From: an uncultured Parabacteroides sp.
GTDB taxonomy: Bacteria > Bacteroidota > Bacteroidia > Bacteroidales > Tannerellaceae
Assembly (NCBI GenBank): GCA_937894065.1
Contig: CALCST010000013.1
Coordinates: forward strand, 1-11,665
Length of the DNA stretch: 11,665 nucleotides
Direction of reading: 5' to 3'
The first letter of the stretch is position 1; the number at the start of each line of letters is the position of its first letter. Positions 1-8,409 of the stretch are shown piece after piece. Made by a program: the position numbers and the translations under genes. Below the pieces are notes generated by a model. That model saw nothing but the letters and a program-made list of their open reading frames with translations, had not been told where the DNA came from and ran no database searches.

Positions 1-33
1 GTACCGATTAAAAAGCTAAAACGCTGATAATTA

Positions 34-73
34 AACATGCTTCGATGTTGCATCGGGAAGTAAGCGTCATGTT
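34..73. repeat. Imperfect hairpin in the non-coding left end
   Basis: Bases 34-39 (AACATG) pair with 68-73 (CATGTT). Inside them 40-43 pair with 57-60 and 44-47 with 51-54, leaving a TTG loop and unpaired bases only on the 3' side (55-56 and 61-67). The arrangement could fold in either strand. It is short and imperfect, and I assign no function. I see no gene in bases 1-116. Confidence 0.25.
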
Positions 74-116
74 ATAAAACAATATTCTCAAACTTGCCGA
101 ATATTTCGAATTAAAA

Positions 117-359
117 CTAATATATGAATCCAACTACATTATGTTCTTCTGTGGTTGGATTCATATATTCAATTATTATCTTTTTTATTTTATGATTGTC
201 AAGTATATCCTCGTGAAGTTTTTATGTTTCTTTTATACTAGCATATAAAAGAAATGGATCAATAAAAAGTGGCAAATCATTAATTAATGAAATATTCATT
301 GCTCCATATTCTTCTAAAATAGATTCATCAACATTAAAAATATCAGAAAAATATACCAT
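117..359 (-). pseudogene. Decayed third gene of the McrBC operon (N-terminal remnant with in-frame stop)
   Basis: An ATG at 359-357, 11 nt beyond the mcrC stop, opens a 45-residue reading frame ending in TAA at 222-224. It begins MVYFSDIFNVDESILEEYG and includes NISLINDLPLFIDPFLL, which reads like a folded protein N-terminus rather than random translation. The same frame continues beyond the TAA for 34 more codons (KLHEDIL, then a lysine/isoleucine-rich stretch) to TAG at 117-119, inside an inverted repeat. From memory, uncharacterised defence-island proteins start with a similar block followed by a KLHxxI stretch; I could not check this. The simplest reading is a gene with a nonsense mutation and a lost 3' end. 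The alternative is a genuine 45-residue protein. The spacing to mcrC suggests it was the third gene of the operon. Confidence 0.6.
119..169. repeat. 16-bp perfect inverted repeat, possible operon-end terminator
   Basis: AATATATGAATCCAAC (119-134) is exactly complementary to 154-169. The stem extends by 136-138/150-152 after one wobble pair (135/153), leaving an 11-nt loop. As the first strong hairpin after mcrC and the pseudogene it could end minus-strand transcription, although the following minus-strand sequence (TTAGTTTTAATT) is only a weak U-tract. On the plus strand the hairpin is followed after a short interval by a T-run (181-186). It could instead be a scar of a small mobile repeat that truncated the pseudogene. 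Confidence 0.55.
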
Positions 360-370
360 GTGTTTAATTA

Positions 371-2725
371 TTAAATTTGTGACTCTTGAAAGTTTACAAT
401 TTGACCACTCCTTGCATTCAATATCAACTCAGAAAGCCTTACAGCTTTAGGTAAGGAAATTTGATTTCCTTTCGCATTAGATACTTCACTTATGTTCCAC
501 TTGTATTGTGCCCATTCTGGTTCTGTTTGTTTGGGTTCTAATCGATATACAATATAAATGTCATTCTTTTTATTTTCTTCATTAGTAGAAGGTGGATATC
601 CCATTCGAAGTAAATCAGAACGCTTGAAAACTCGTGGTCCTTCATCTGCAAGTCTTATGAACTCTATACTTTTACCTTTAGAATGCAAGAGAATATAACG
701 ACTAGAAACAAAATTTCGGTTCAATCGTATAGAACCATTTTGTGTTCCTGTACGAAAGTTATAAAGTCCTGTCTTACGAATCCATTCCAAATGTTTCTCG
801 TTCTTCACATACCCTAACACTACCCAAGTTTCATCAGGAAGAAAATCACGATTCTCTCCTATTGGTTCGGGCAACTGTTCATTAACAAATTTCGAAGGAG
901 TATTATATACATTGTTTATATAATAAGATATTCTCTCACGTTGACTTGTTCTATCAAGCATATGTTCCACAATTTTCAATAAGAACACCTGTAATGTGAT
1001 AAGTTCTTCATCACAATTAGAAGGAGTTAAGCAGAATGCTCCTAATCCAGGTATAATTTCATGGAAGCCTTTCAATCTACGCTGAACAGTACCAGGATAT
1101 AAGATATAAGCTCCACTCGTACGACGAATGGCATCCTTATATGCATGCATTTTCAAAAGGTCTGCACGTTTGTATATACCTTCTTCCTGTTCATTCTTTT
1201 CATTAAGAAGAGCCTTCGACATTTGTTCTTCATTTGTTGAGTCATCCAATCCAAGATCTACCTTATTAACTCTATACTTTGCATCAAAATGAATATGAAC
1301 TATCAAATCCTCACGCTCAGCTTGATCCATATTTATTTCTCCCGGCCATATAGACAAAGTATAATCTGGTCTCATATTCATTGTCCACGAGCCAGACTTA
1401 TATAGTTCCTTACTCTCACATGTATGTGCAAATGTACGGTTATAGTAGAACCGAACATTAAATTTACGATTTCCGGCATTATACAATCCGTCAATCATTA
1501 TCATCTTTCCCTGCTGAATTTCTAGGTTTATTTGGTCTGCATCCGTCTTAACAAGTTTATTTATACTAACTGGGTTAATATCAAATACACGACTTATAAC
1601 CTCCAATAGTTTAAAGAAAACCCAATATTCATACAGAACTGCCACATTTCTCTTACCTGCTTCATAAACATTGTCACCGCCTTTCCAAGATAGTTTAGCT
1701 GCAAGATCAAACATCAGCCATGCTTGAAGTAATTCTCTATAGCCTTCCTTGCGTTGGAGCACAGGACTATTCAGATTTAACTGAGAGGGCATAGAGATTT
1801 GCTTGAAAAAGAAGTTGTTCAAATGTCCATTCAACACATCCATAGTCTTGTCAATTTCTGCTTTCAAACGGTCATTAGCATTTTTCTTACTACGAAGCTC
1901 AGAACAGAAAGAACTAAAAGAACGAAGTACAAACTTCACGAACCTATTCTCTTGGTTGTCTAAAGTATCACGTTTATAAGTAACTGTCATAGTACGAGGT
2001 ACGGAATTCAACCCTAATGGCAATCCTAATTCATAACCGTTATGAACAGGTATACGATCTCTAGAAGTTATTATTTCATGTATATTTCTTCGACTTAAAC
2101 GTTTTACATTACTAATGTTACGTTCAACCGTTGTTTCTTCCCATTTACGTACAGGATTAGTAATAATTTTATGTATGGCTTCTTGAAAAGCCAAACTTTC
2201 TACAATGCTTCGAACAAAAGCATAACGCTGATAGAGTGTTTGCGGTGAAGTATTATTATCAATTTCCAATTTTTGTGTTACTGGACTTCCCTGCATTAAT
2301 ACTAAGTCCGTATAATATGCTGTGATGTCCTCTAACATTTTTCGATAGTCAGTACGATATTCAGCTTTCACAGACTTGATTTCTAAACTGATATTAGTAA
2401 CCTCACAGTCTAGTTCTATATCTCTGATCGCAAGCGAAAGAGATCCTACATAAATACCCGTCTTCAACATGCCTGAATTCAAATGCCGTGGAGAATGAGA
2501 AAAATGTATAATATCATTCTCTTGTGAGAATTGATACAAATGTCCATTATCTGCTAAAATCTCATACTCATACGTGCATCCCTCTTGTAACTGCCATCTA
2601 GATTCTCCATAATCCACAGCATCCTCCTCCTCAAACAATACAGCATTATTTGAAGCCGGATAAATACACAACTTGATATCTCCAAAGTTGCCTGATATTG
2701 GTATTTCTAATTTTTCTACTTGCAT
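371..2725 (-). CDS. mcrC: McrC-like nuclease subunit (DUF2357 + PD-(D/E)XK) of a type IV restriction system
   Basis: The 784-residue protein is probably the nuclease subunit partnering the McrB-like motor encoded just upstream. Residues about 90-340 look like the DUF2357 region, predicted alpha-helical and charged. The PD-(D/E)XK nuclease core spans about 360-560: Y-E-Y-W around 365-368, RPDY at 452-455 giving the acidic residue D454, FDAKY at 480-484 giving D481 and K483, and the conserved helix KMHAYKDAI at 525-533. This is much longer than classical E. coli McrC (about 350 residues) because of the N-terminal DUF2357 region and a tail of about 180 residues. Within the tail, 632-730 (WVVLGYVKNEKHLEWI onward) looks like a PUA/EVE-type beta-barrel, which would be a second nucleic-acid reader. 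The ATG lies 2 nt after the mcrB stop, indicating translational coupling. The catalytic residues seem intact, so I expect an active enzyme. The domain limits are my estimates. Confidence 0.88.
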   Translation of the reverse strand: MQVEKLEIPISGNFGDIKLCIYPASNNAVLFEEEDAVDYGESRWQLQEGCTYEYEILADNGHLYQFSQENDIIHFSHSPRHLNSGMLKTGIYVGSLSLAIRDIELDCEVTNISLEIKSVKAEYRTDYRKMLEDITAYYTDLVLMQGSPVTQKLEIDNNTSPQTLYQRYAFVRSIVESLAFQEAIHKIITNPVRKWEETTVERNISNVKRLSRRNIHEIITSRDRIPVHNGYELGLPLGLNSVPRTMTVTYKRDTLDNQENRFVKFVLRSFSSFCSELRSKKNANDRLKAEIDKTMDVLNGHLNNFFFKQISMPSQLNLNSPVLQRKEGYRELLQAWLMFDLAAKLSWKGGDNVYEAGKRNVAVLYEYWVFFKLLEVISRVFDINPVSINKLVKTDADQINLEIQQGKMIMIDGLYNAGNRKFNVRFYYNRTFAHTCESKELYKSGSWTMNMRPDYTLSIWPGEINMDQAEREDLIVHIHFDAKYRVNKVDLGLDDSTNEEQMSKALLNEKNEQEEGIYKRADLLKMHAYKDAIRRTSGAYILYPGTVQRRLKGFHEIIPGLGAFCLTPSNCDEELITLQVFLLKIVEHMLDRTSQRERISYYINNVYNTPSKFVNEQLPEPIGENRDFLPDETWVVLGYVKNEKHLEWIRKTGLYNFRTGTQNGSIRLNRNFVSSRYILLHSKGKSIEFIRLADEGPRVFKRSDLLRMGYPPSTNEENKKNDIYIVYRLEPKQTEPEWAQYKWNISEVSNAKGNQISLPKAVRLSELILNARSGQIVNFQESQI

Positions 2726-2727
2726 CT

Positions 2728-5565
2728 TTATGCTTCAGCAAAACTTGTAAATCCATTTTCTAGAGCAGTCTGCATCATACGCTGAATCTTATCAGCAGAT
2801 TCTGGGAACTTGGCAAATTGCACATTTTCACGTATAATAGCCTCTGTCGCATGAGTATTTTGCATATACAATCCCCATAGAGCTTTCAATACAGGCTCCA
2901 ATTTTTTACGGCTACCATGAAGCTTAGGCAACAGTTTCTGCACGATGGCTGCATCAAGTATCTCATCTTCAGTCATACCTTCAGCACATACTTTAGCATT
3001 AGATATAAAACGATAAATCTCAATTGCCGAGCGATAACCAAATTCAGCATTTACTTTCTTTAGTACTTTAAAGAAACTAATAAGTGTTTCCTGAGCTAAC
3101 TCACTATTTTCTAGATTCTTTACTGATGATTTCTCAACAAAATCCTGTCCCATATTTGCACACAATCCGTTAGCTATCTCTATATTTACATTCATATCCA
3201 TCTTTAAGAATCTATTCATCTCATCATCCGAAATTTTAAATTCTATAACATTTGCACGGTCAAGAACCTTAGGAGAGAACATGTAAGTTGTTTCATCCAC
3301 ATTAATTGTTCCAATAATAAAGAGATTTTTGGGCAAAGCTATCTTTGCAGGAATCTCTGAGTCACATTCTTCAGGTTTCTCCCAAAGAGGGATCTCCTGA
3401 TGGCTCTCCAATGCAGATAAGAAATCAGCAAAATATCGTTCCACATAACTTAGATTCATCTCGTCCAGCACTAAGAAATAAGGTTTTTGTGGATTTCTTA
3501 AAGCTCGCATCATAATTTGTAGAGCCCCACTTTCCGGTAACATATATTCTCCGTGTTTTAAAGTATTAGGATAGCCCAAAAGTGGTTCGCGATTTGTCCA
3601 ATCAGCACCCACTGGCACAATACAAAGTTGTTGATCAATATTCTCACTCATAACTCTAGCAAAAGCCAACGCTAACTGTGTTTTACCAGAACCTGCCAAT
3701 CCGCTTAATATAACAAAAGGCTTTGTCATCAATGAACAAACATAACGCTGAATGAATTTATATTCATAGAAGAGCCCTGTTTGATTAATGCTGTTTATAA
3801 GAATATCCATCTTAAACGGAATTTGTTCTAGTTTTTCCTGTGGATTAAATAAATTTTCCAAGCGTTCTATCATTTCCTCATAGTCATTTATGCGGGTTAA
3901 AGTTTTAACTGGCAACATCTTGGAATATTCCCATTCACCTGAATGTGTCCATTCTACAGAACGGCTATTTCTATATTCATACCGTTCCCCATTGTAAACA
4001 TATCCACCCTTTACTACACCTCTTCCAACAATCAATGTCTTACCACGTTTTACATAAACAATGTCTCCAGGACGCATTTCTCGACAAAATTGCCAAATTG
4101 CAAGACTGGCATTAGTATATGTATTATCTTCGTTTCCATAAACCTCACGCAAATGTTCCACTACATCTTGTCGTGTTTCATAATCACGAAAGTCTCCCAT
4201 CTCATCCCAGCCTAGCAGCATTACGTTTTCATCCAAACATTCATGCCATTTACGTGCACCTTCACCTGGCGAATACACCCAAATATTAGGAGTTAGATTA
4301 AAAGTGTCAACAGTTGAATCTTTTTCACTATCATTTTTGGTATTTGTCACATTTGAATTCAAGCGCTTTACATCAAGTCTTTTTCCTACATAGAAAAAGA
4401 AATCAGTTGTAGTAATATGTCTTGCAGCATCTTTATAACAAGCCTCGTCTTTATTAAGTCTTTCATTAATTATTACTTGAAGTTCATCGTCTGCTAAAAG
4501 TTTTTTACACAAACCGTTTAGGTATTCCACACAATAAGCATAGAATGATCCGTCATCATTTTTCCCCTTAAATGAGAATTCATCACCAAGAATATCTACT
4601 GTCTTTTTAAGTTCAGTATATTTATAAATATAATATTTCTCTGGATAACGAAACATAAGATAAACACTAACAGCTCTAAGATCCTGATAATGATTCTTCC
4701 ACTCATAATCATGCATTTCACGAATAGATTCAGACTCATCCATGAAATACTTAATACGCTGTGCTAGATCTTTACTCTCATCAAATAGCATTCGAAACAT
4801 TTCTCGTGTCCTTTCTTGGTCTACAACAGCAAAATTTTGAATCATGCCTCCTGGGAAATAATTATTTGAATTTAGTAGATTACCTTGTTTTGCTATTGCT
4901 TCCTTGATCATGGAAGCGAAGTCCTTAGCTTCGATATTCCATTTTTCTTGAAACCTCTGAACAGCTTCCCACTTATACTTTTCATCCTTCCAAAAAATAG
5001 GTAGATCCTGTTTATAGAGAGAAATAAGAGTATCGATTACTGTTCCTATCTTCTTCTCAAAGAGCCTTTTATATTCTTCACACAAATCATTCAAAGATTT
5101 AAAAACATCATCAACATTTAAACTAGATTCATCAAGTTTATTGTCTATAACATGAATAGGAAAAACTGAATGCACAAATGATGCATTATATTTCTTATCA
5201 TTGGATGTTTGGTTAAGTTTATTTTCTGCAAAATATTGGTTCAAAGTTTTTAATCCATATAAATTCCATGATTCAGTTGGTTTATTTTCTGCACTTATTC
5301 CATATGCTACTATGAGGAGATTATGATTACGATAAAAAAGTAACACAGGATATATACCATTTGAGGTCTTTTGGTTATAACCAGTAAATGATATCCAAGG
5401 AATTGATGTAGCTCTACCTTTACCAACACTCGCATTAACCTCTAGCCCACAATAAAATTTTGGAAGGTTATTTACTGCAATTGTTTGTTCTCCACAACCT
5501 TGACCAACTATTGTTTGTAGTGATATATTTAAAAAATCTATTAAACTTTGCTTCTGAAATTCCAT
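2728..5565 (-). CDS. mcrB: McrB-like AAA+ NTPase with DUF3578 and EVE-like modified-base reader
   Basis: The 945-residue protein is the recognition and motor subunit of a modification-dependent (type IV) McrBC-type restriction system. Domains in order: MrcB N-terminal DUF3578 at about 10-190 (YCGLEVNASVGKGRATSIPWI region); a helical linker 195-420; an EVE-like domain 427-565 (WVYSPGEGARKW through GDIVYVKRG and VEWTHSGEW), a fold known to bind modified cytosines; and the McrB-type AAA+ module about 600-790. The AAA+ motifs are complete: Walker A GLAGSGKT (622-629), Walker B FLVLDEMN (697-704) followed by the family signature YVERYFADFLSALE, and the sensor/nucleotide motif GTINVDETT (752-760), then LDRAN (768-772). 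In E. coli McrB the motor is GTP-dependent; that is family knowledge, not seen here. A 236-bp gap separates it from the KAP gene, so it may start its own two-to-three gene operon. Confidence 0.95.
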   Translation of the reverse strand: MEFQKQSLIDFLNISLQTIVGQGCGEQTIAVNNLPKFYCGLEVNASVGKGRATSIPWISFTGYNQKTSNGIYPVLLFYRNHNLLIVAYGISAENKPTESWNLYGLKTLNQYFAENKLNQTSNDKKYNASFVHSVFPIHVIDNKLDESSLNVDDVFKSLNDLCEEYKRLFEKKIGTVIDTLISLYKQDLPIFWKDEKYKWEAVQRFQEKWNIEAKDFASMIKEAIAKQGNLLNSNNYFPGGMIQNFAVVDQERTREMFRMLFDESKDLAQRIKYFMDESESIREMHDYEWKNHYQDLRAVSVYLMFRYPEKYYIYKYTELKKTVDILGDEFSFKGKNDDGSFYAYCVEYLNGLCKKLLADDELQVIINERLNKDEACYKDAARHITTTDFFFYVGKRLDVKRLNSNVTNTKNDSEKDSTVDTFNLTPNIWVYSPGEGARKWHECLDENVMLLGWDEMGDFRDYETRQDVVEHLREVYGNEDNTYTNASLAIWQFCREMRPGDIVYVKRGKTLIVGRGVVKGGYVYNGERYEYRNSRSVEWTHSGEWEYSKMLPVKTLTRINDYEEMIERLENLFNPQEKLEQIPFKMDILINSINQTGLFYEYKFIQRYVCSLMTKPFVILSGLAGSGKTQLALAFARVMSENIDQQLCIVPVGADWTNREPLLGYPNTLKHGEYMLPESGALQIMMRALRNPQKPYFLVLDEMNLSYVERYFADFLSALESHQEIPLWEKPEECDSEIPAKIALPKNLFIIGTINVDETTYMFSPKVLDRANVIEFKISDDEMNRFLKMDMNVNIEIANGLCANMGQDFVEKSSVKNLENSELAQETLISFFKVLKKVNAEFGYRSAIEIYRFISNAKVCAEGMTEDEILDAAIVQKLLPKLHGSRKKLEPVLKALWGLYMQNTHATEAIIRENVQFAKFPESADKIQRMMQTALENGFTSFAEA

Positions 5566-5580
5566 ATAATTATCTTAACT

Positions 5581-5588
5581 CAAAATTA
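5581..5588 (-). promoter_or_regulatory. Candidate -7 box upstream of mcrB
   Basis: On the minus strand the sequence is TAATTTTG, an exact match to the Bacteroides -7 consensus TAnnTTTG, lying 15 nt before the mcrB ATG. I found no TTTG-like -33 element at the expected 19-21 nt upstream (the sequence there is very AT-rich), so this is only half a promoter by sequence. The 236-bp gap in front of mcrB makes a local promoter reasonable. Confidence 0.35.
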
Positions 5589-5660
5589 TTGATTATTTTA
5601 CATAAATATGAGATAGACAACATCCTTTTATCTCTAATTATAACAACTTTAATTCCTCTT

Positions 5661-5688
5661 GTTTTTCATAATTTAAAACATGAAAAAC
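5661..5688. repeat. 9-bp inverted repeat between the KAP gene and mcrB
   Basis: GTTTTTCAT (5661-5669) is the exact reverse complement of ATGAAAAAC (5680-5688), with a 10-nt AT-rich loop. A smaller repeat (GTTGT/ACAAC, 5702-5706/5711-5715) sits next to it on the KAP side. Neither is followed by a clean U-run on the minus strand, so a classical terminator for the KAP gene is doubtful. An operator or a weak terminator remains possible. I see nothing else in this 236-bp gap apart from the candidate -7 box. Confidence 0.35.
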
Positions 5689-5801
5689 TATAAAGAAATC
5701 CGTTGTGCAAACAACTTATGTTCCGAAAGATAAACATTTATTTTAAACGAAGTTCTTTAATTTTGTGTTTTATAGGAATAACCTCATGAATATTATTCAA
5801 A

Positions 5802-7244
5802 TTAATTCATAACAAATCTCCCAAGTAAATCAATTCTGTCTAACAAAAAATTTAATTCATAAATACCATATATATTATGGTGTCCTTCATAATACCAGTT
5901 TAATGCTTCATCCAATAATTCCTTGTTAAGAATATCAGATTTAATTATATACTCATTCTTACCTGTTTCCTGATTCTTTTTAAAATCAAGAGTTCTATTT
6001 TGAATATCATATATATCTGAACTTGTTGCATCATAATAATAAATTAAACAAGCTATAGTAAAATACATTCCTCTATTTTTAATCTTAGAATTATTCGTAA
6101 TCAATAAGTCCTTAGGAAACATTATTTCTATCTCCGATAAAAGCTCTTGGTTTGAAATTTCCTTATTTCTGATTTTATCATAAAACTCTGGTTTCATAAC
6201 TTTCCAAAAACAAAGTAAAAAATAAATACCAGGGATAATGTTATTATTTATCTCAAATTGCATCAATGCTAAACGTGCATATGCAAAAATTCTTTCCAAT
6301 TGACGAAGGTTTGTTTGTGTTAATTCACTTATAGCAACAGCCATTTTCATAAATGAATCTACTTCCTTATCGTTACCAAAATATTTTTTACGATTTTCAC
6401 TCTCAAAAAATTCTTCAAATCCATATTCTTTATAAAGATGATCACAATATACTCTCATATTAGTGTTAGTAAGAGTATATTCAATATCTATAAATCTACG
6501 GAGATATTCTTCAGAATTAATATTTATTGAGCCATAATATCCTTGTATTGCATTACAAAGTTCTTTTTTATTTATTGCTAATACGAAAATAACATTTGGA
6601 ATATCAAATAAATGTTTTATACGTTCCAATACGGCAACAGCATAATGCGGGTTGCATCTATCTAATTCGTCCACAAAGAATACAACAGGTTTATTTTTAG
6701 CATTATCAGCTACAAACTTTTCAACATCACTCTTAAATTCTTCTATTGTTGTTTTCTGCTCTGCAAATTTTTTAAGATATTCTTTTCCTATTTCTTCTGT
6801 AGTATCTAAAGCAGCATTCAATTCATCACAATCTACACAAAATGTTTTCTTTACCAAACCTTTAGATACTGATAAAATAACACTTCCCATTATACGCCCT
6901 GCTTTTCCTGCTATCGTATTTATCTTATTACTGCAAGGTGATAACTCTTTAAGCTCTGAAACCAATGAAAATAATGGATCATCTGTATAATCTGAATTCC
7001 AAGCATTAAAATATAGCGTTTTAAAACCACCATTATTCAATGATTGTCTCCACATTCTTACAAATGTTGTCTTACCCGACCCCCAATCACCGTTCAAAGC
7101 CATCACACAACCACTTTGACCATAAAAAGAAACAATATCAGTAAGTATAGTTGCAACTTTTTCCCTTTCTAATTTATCATTGATAAATGGAGTTTCTTTG
7201 GGGACATCAATGTCTATTGCTCTACTTTTAATTCTCATACTCAT
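5802..7244 (-). CDS. KAP-family P-loop NTPase
   Basis: The 480-residue protein belongs to the KAP P-loop NTPases, a STAND-like family that includes phage-exclusion protein PifA and is frequent in defence islands. Walker A is GDWGSGKTT (52-60), followed by the family-typical FNAW (79-82). Walker B with its acidic follow-up is VVFFVDELDRC (187-197), then the sensor strand VIFVLAINKKEL (218-229) and the KAP signature EYLRRFID (246-253). Many KAP proteins have two membrane helices between Walker A and B. Here 110-130 is only mildly hydrophobic, so a soluble form is likely. I recognise no effector nuclease domain in the C-terminal half (about 330-480), which is helical and rich in aromatic residues. 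The start is ATG at 7244; Met3 is an alternative. The gene is strikingly AT-rich compared with the methyltransferase-HIT gene before it, which hints at separate origin. It lies 66 nt after that gene and may be co-transcribed with it. Confidence 0.92.
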   Translation of the reverse strand: MSMRIKSRAIDIDVPKETPFINDKLEREKVATILTDIVSFYGQSGCVMALNGDWGSGKTTFVRMWRQSLNNGGFKTLYFNAWNSDYTDDPLFSLVSELKELSPCSNKINTIAGKAGRIMGSVILSVSKGLVKKTFCVDCDELNAALDTTEEIGKEYLKKFAEQKTTIEEFKSDVEKFVADNAKNKPVVFFVDELDRCNPHYAVAVLERIKHLFDIPNVIFVLAINKKELCNAIQGYYGSININSEEYLRRFIDIEYTLTNTNMRVYCDHLYKEYGFEEFFESENRKKYFGNDKEVDSFMKMAVAISELTQTNLRQLERIFAYARLALMQFEINNNIIPGIYFLLCFWKVMKPEFYDKIRNKEISNQELLSEIEIMFPKDLLITNNSKIKNRGMYFTIACLIYYYDATSSDIYDIQNRTLDFKKNQETGKNEYIIKSDILNKELLDEALNWYYEGHHNIYGIYELNFLLDRIDLLGRFVMN

Positions 7245-7310
7245 TTTATCTCAAAATATAAATAACAATTATACTATTTTAGTTTCTTCAGATTTTATAT
7301 TAATAACGAT

Positions 7311-8405
7311 TTAAAAATCTTCTATCTTACCCAGTTTCCTTAATCTACTTTTAATAGCACCTTTGCTACGTTTGAAAAATTCCGACAATAAGCTAATTGT
7401 AATACCTTCATCAAACATACGACAAAGTAATTTATCTGATTCATCATTCCACGGAATGTATGCATTTCCATGCTCTTTTCTTATTTCTTCTAAATTGTAA
7501 GATTTCTCATCATTCTCAACACTATGATTATCATCTTTTATAATATACTTCTGCCTCCCCGGAATCACCCCCCGCACCCCGCCTTTCGGATTCTCCACAT
7601 CACCTTTATAGCGAGGAATCAAATGCATATGGACATGAAATACGGACTGACCGGCAGCTTCATTGACATTGATACCAATGTTATATCCGTCAGGATGAAA
7701 CCGTTCGTCCAGCTTTTGTTTCACATATTGAAGCATTACATTCATTGCTTCACGTTCATGATTTGTCAAATCAAAATATGAGGCAACATGACGCTTGGGA
7801 ATTATCAAAGCGTGACCGGGCGAAACAGGATAACCATCATAAAACGCAACGCATGTGGCAGTTTCGCATATTATTTCAACTTTTCGGGACAAACGGCAGA
7901 AAGGACAGCTTACGCCTTCTTTGCGTGGAAGTTTGTTGAAATGGTTGTATTGGTAAAGCTCATAACTTGAGTTACATTCTAAGCTGACAAAAGGCAAACG
8001 GACATTACATTGGTAAGTATATTCACGATAAATTGCATGAAGTCTGAATCCCTCTTCTTTTATGTCACGCCTGACAGCAAAATATGCTGTTCCTTTGGGT
8101 GAAAGAAGGTTTGAAACATTCATCAGAACTTCTGCCTGTGCGTATGGTTCCAGCACGTTAAGCACATAAACACAAAATATGGTGTCGAACTTGCCTTCGG
8201 GATATTCCGGACGGTAATAATAATCATATCCGGTAATATCATACCCTCGTCGTTTCAACTCGTCAGTATCATAACCAAATCCACAACCGAAGTCAAGGAT
8301 ACGACCTTTCAATAAGCCTTGTTGCAAAAGGTAGCGGACTGGCACTGACAAATCTTTGCGTTTTATAGCTGTTAGATAAGGATGGTTTGTTTTTTCAATA
8401 TGCAT
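7311..8405 (-). CDS. Fusion protein: SAM methyltransferase + HIT domain + SANT/Myb-like C-terminal HTH
   Basis: I chose the ATG at 8405 (364 residues, 4 nt after the HNH stop). A TTG at 8429 would add 8 residues and overlap the HNH gene. Residues 1-150 form a class I methyltransferase with SAM-binding motif ILDFGCGFG (36-44); no DNA-methylase NPPY-type motif follows, so the substrate is probably not a DNA base. Residues 165-288 are a HIT domain: CPFC (167-170), GYPVSPGHALIIPKRH (191-206) and the catalytic histidine triad HVHMHLIP (257-264). HIT enzymes hydrolyse or transfer nucleotides (dinucleoside polyphosphates, nucleotidyl adducts). Residues 312-358 (HGNAYIPWNDESDKL, then FFKRSKGAIKSRLRKLG) resemble the SANT/Myb-like helix-turn-helix tails of prokaryotic defence proteins. 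The tail, 7311-7550, is AT-richer than the rest, as if acquired separately. The cellular role is unknown; the fixed partner appears to be the HNH nuclease upstream. Confidence 0.88.
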   Translation of the reverse strand: MHIEKTNHPYLTAIKRKDLSVPVRYLLQQGLLKGRILDFGCGFGYDTDELKRRGYDITGYDYYYRPEYPEGKFDTIFCVYVLNVLEPYAQAEVLMNVSNLLSPKGTAYFAVRRDIKEEGFRLHAIYREYTYQCNVRLPFVSLECNSSYELYQYNHFNKLPRKEGVSCPFCRLSRKVEIICETATCVAFYDGYPVSPGHALIIPKRHVASYFDLTNHEREAMNVMLQYVKQKLDERFHPDGYNIGINVNEAAGQSVFHVHMHLIPRYKGDVENPKGGVRGVIPGRQKYIIKDDNHSVENDEKSYNLEEIRKEHGNAYIPWNDESDKLLCRMFDEGITISLLSEFFKRSKGAIKSRLRKLGKIEDF

Positions 8406-8409
8406 AATT

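Noticed and set aside
34..73. Integron attC-like site
   Set aside because: The hairpin has one-sided unpaired bases, but the conserved attC core boxes and any integron integrase are missing.
3943..4215. Plus-strand reading frame of 90 residues
   Set aside because: It is antisense to the EVE-like coding region of mcrB, whose protein motifs are clear.
6652..6990. Plus-strand reading frame of 112 residues
   Set aside because: It is antisense to the KAP gene across the Walker B region; serine/phenylalanine-rich composition is typical of a shadow frame.
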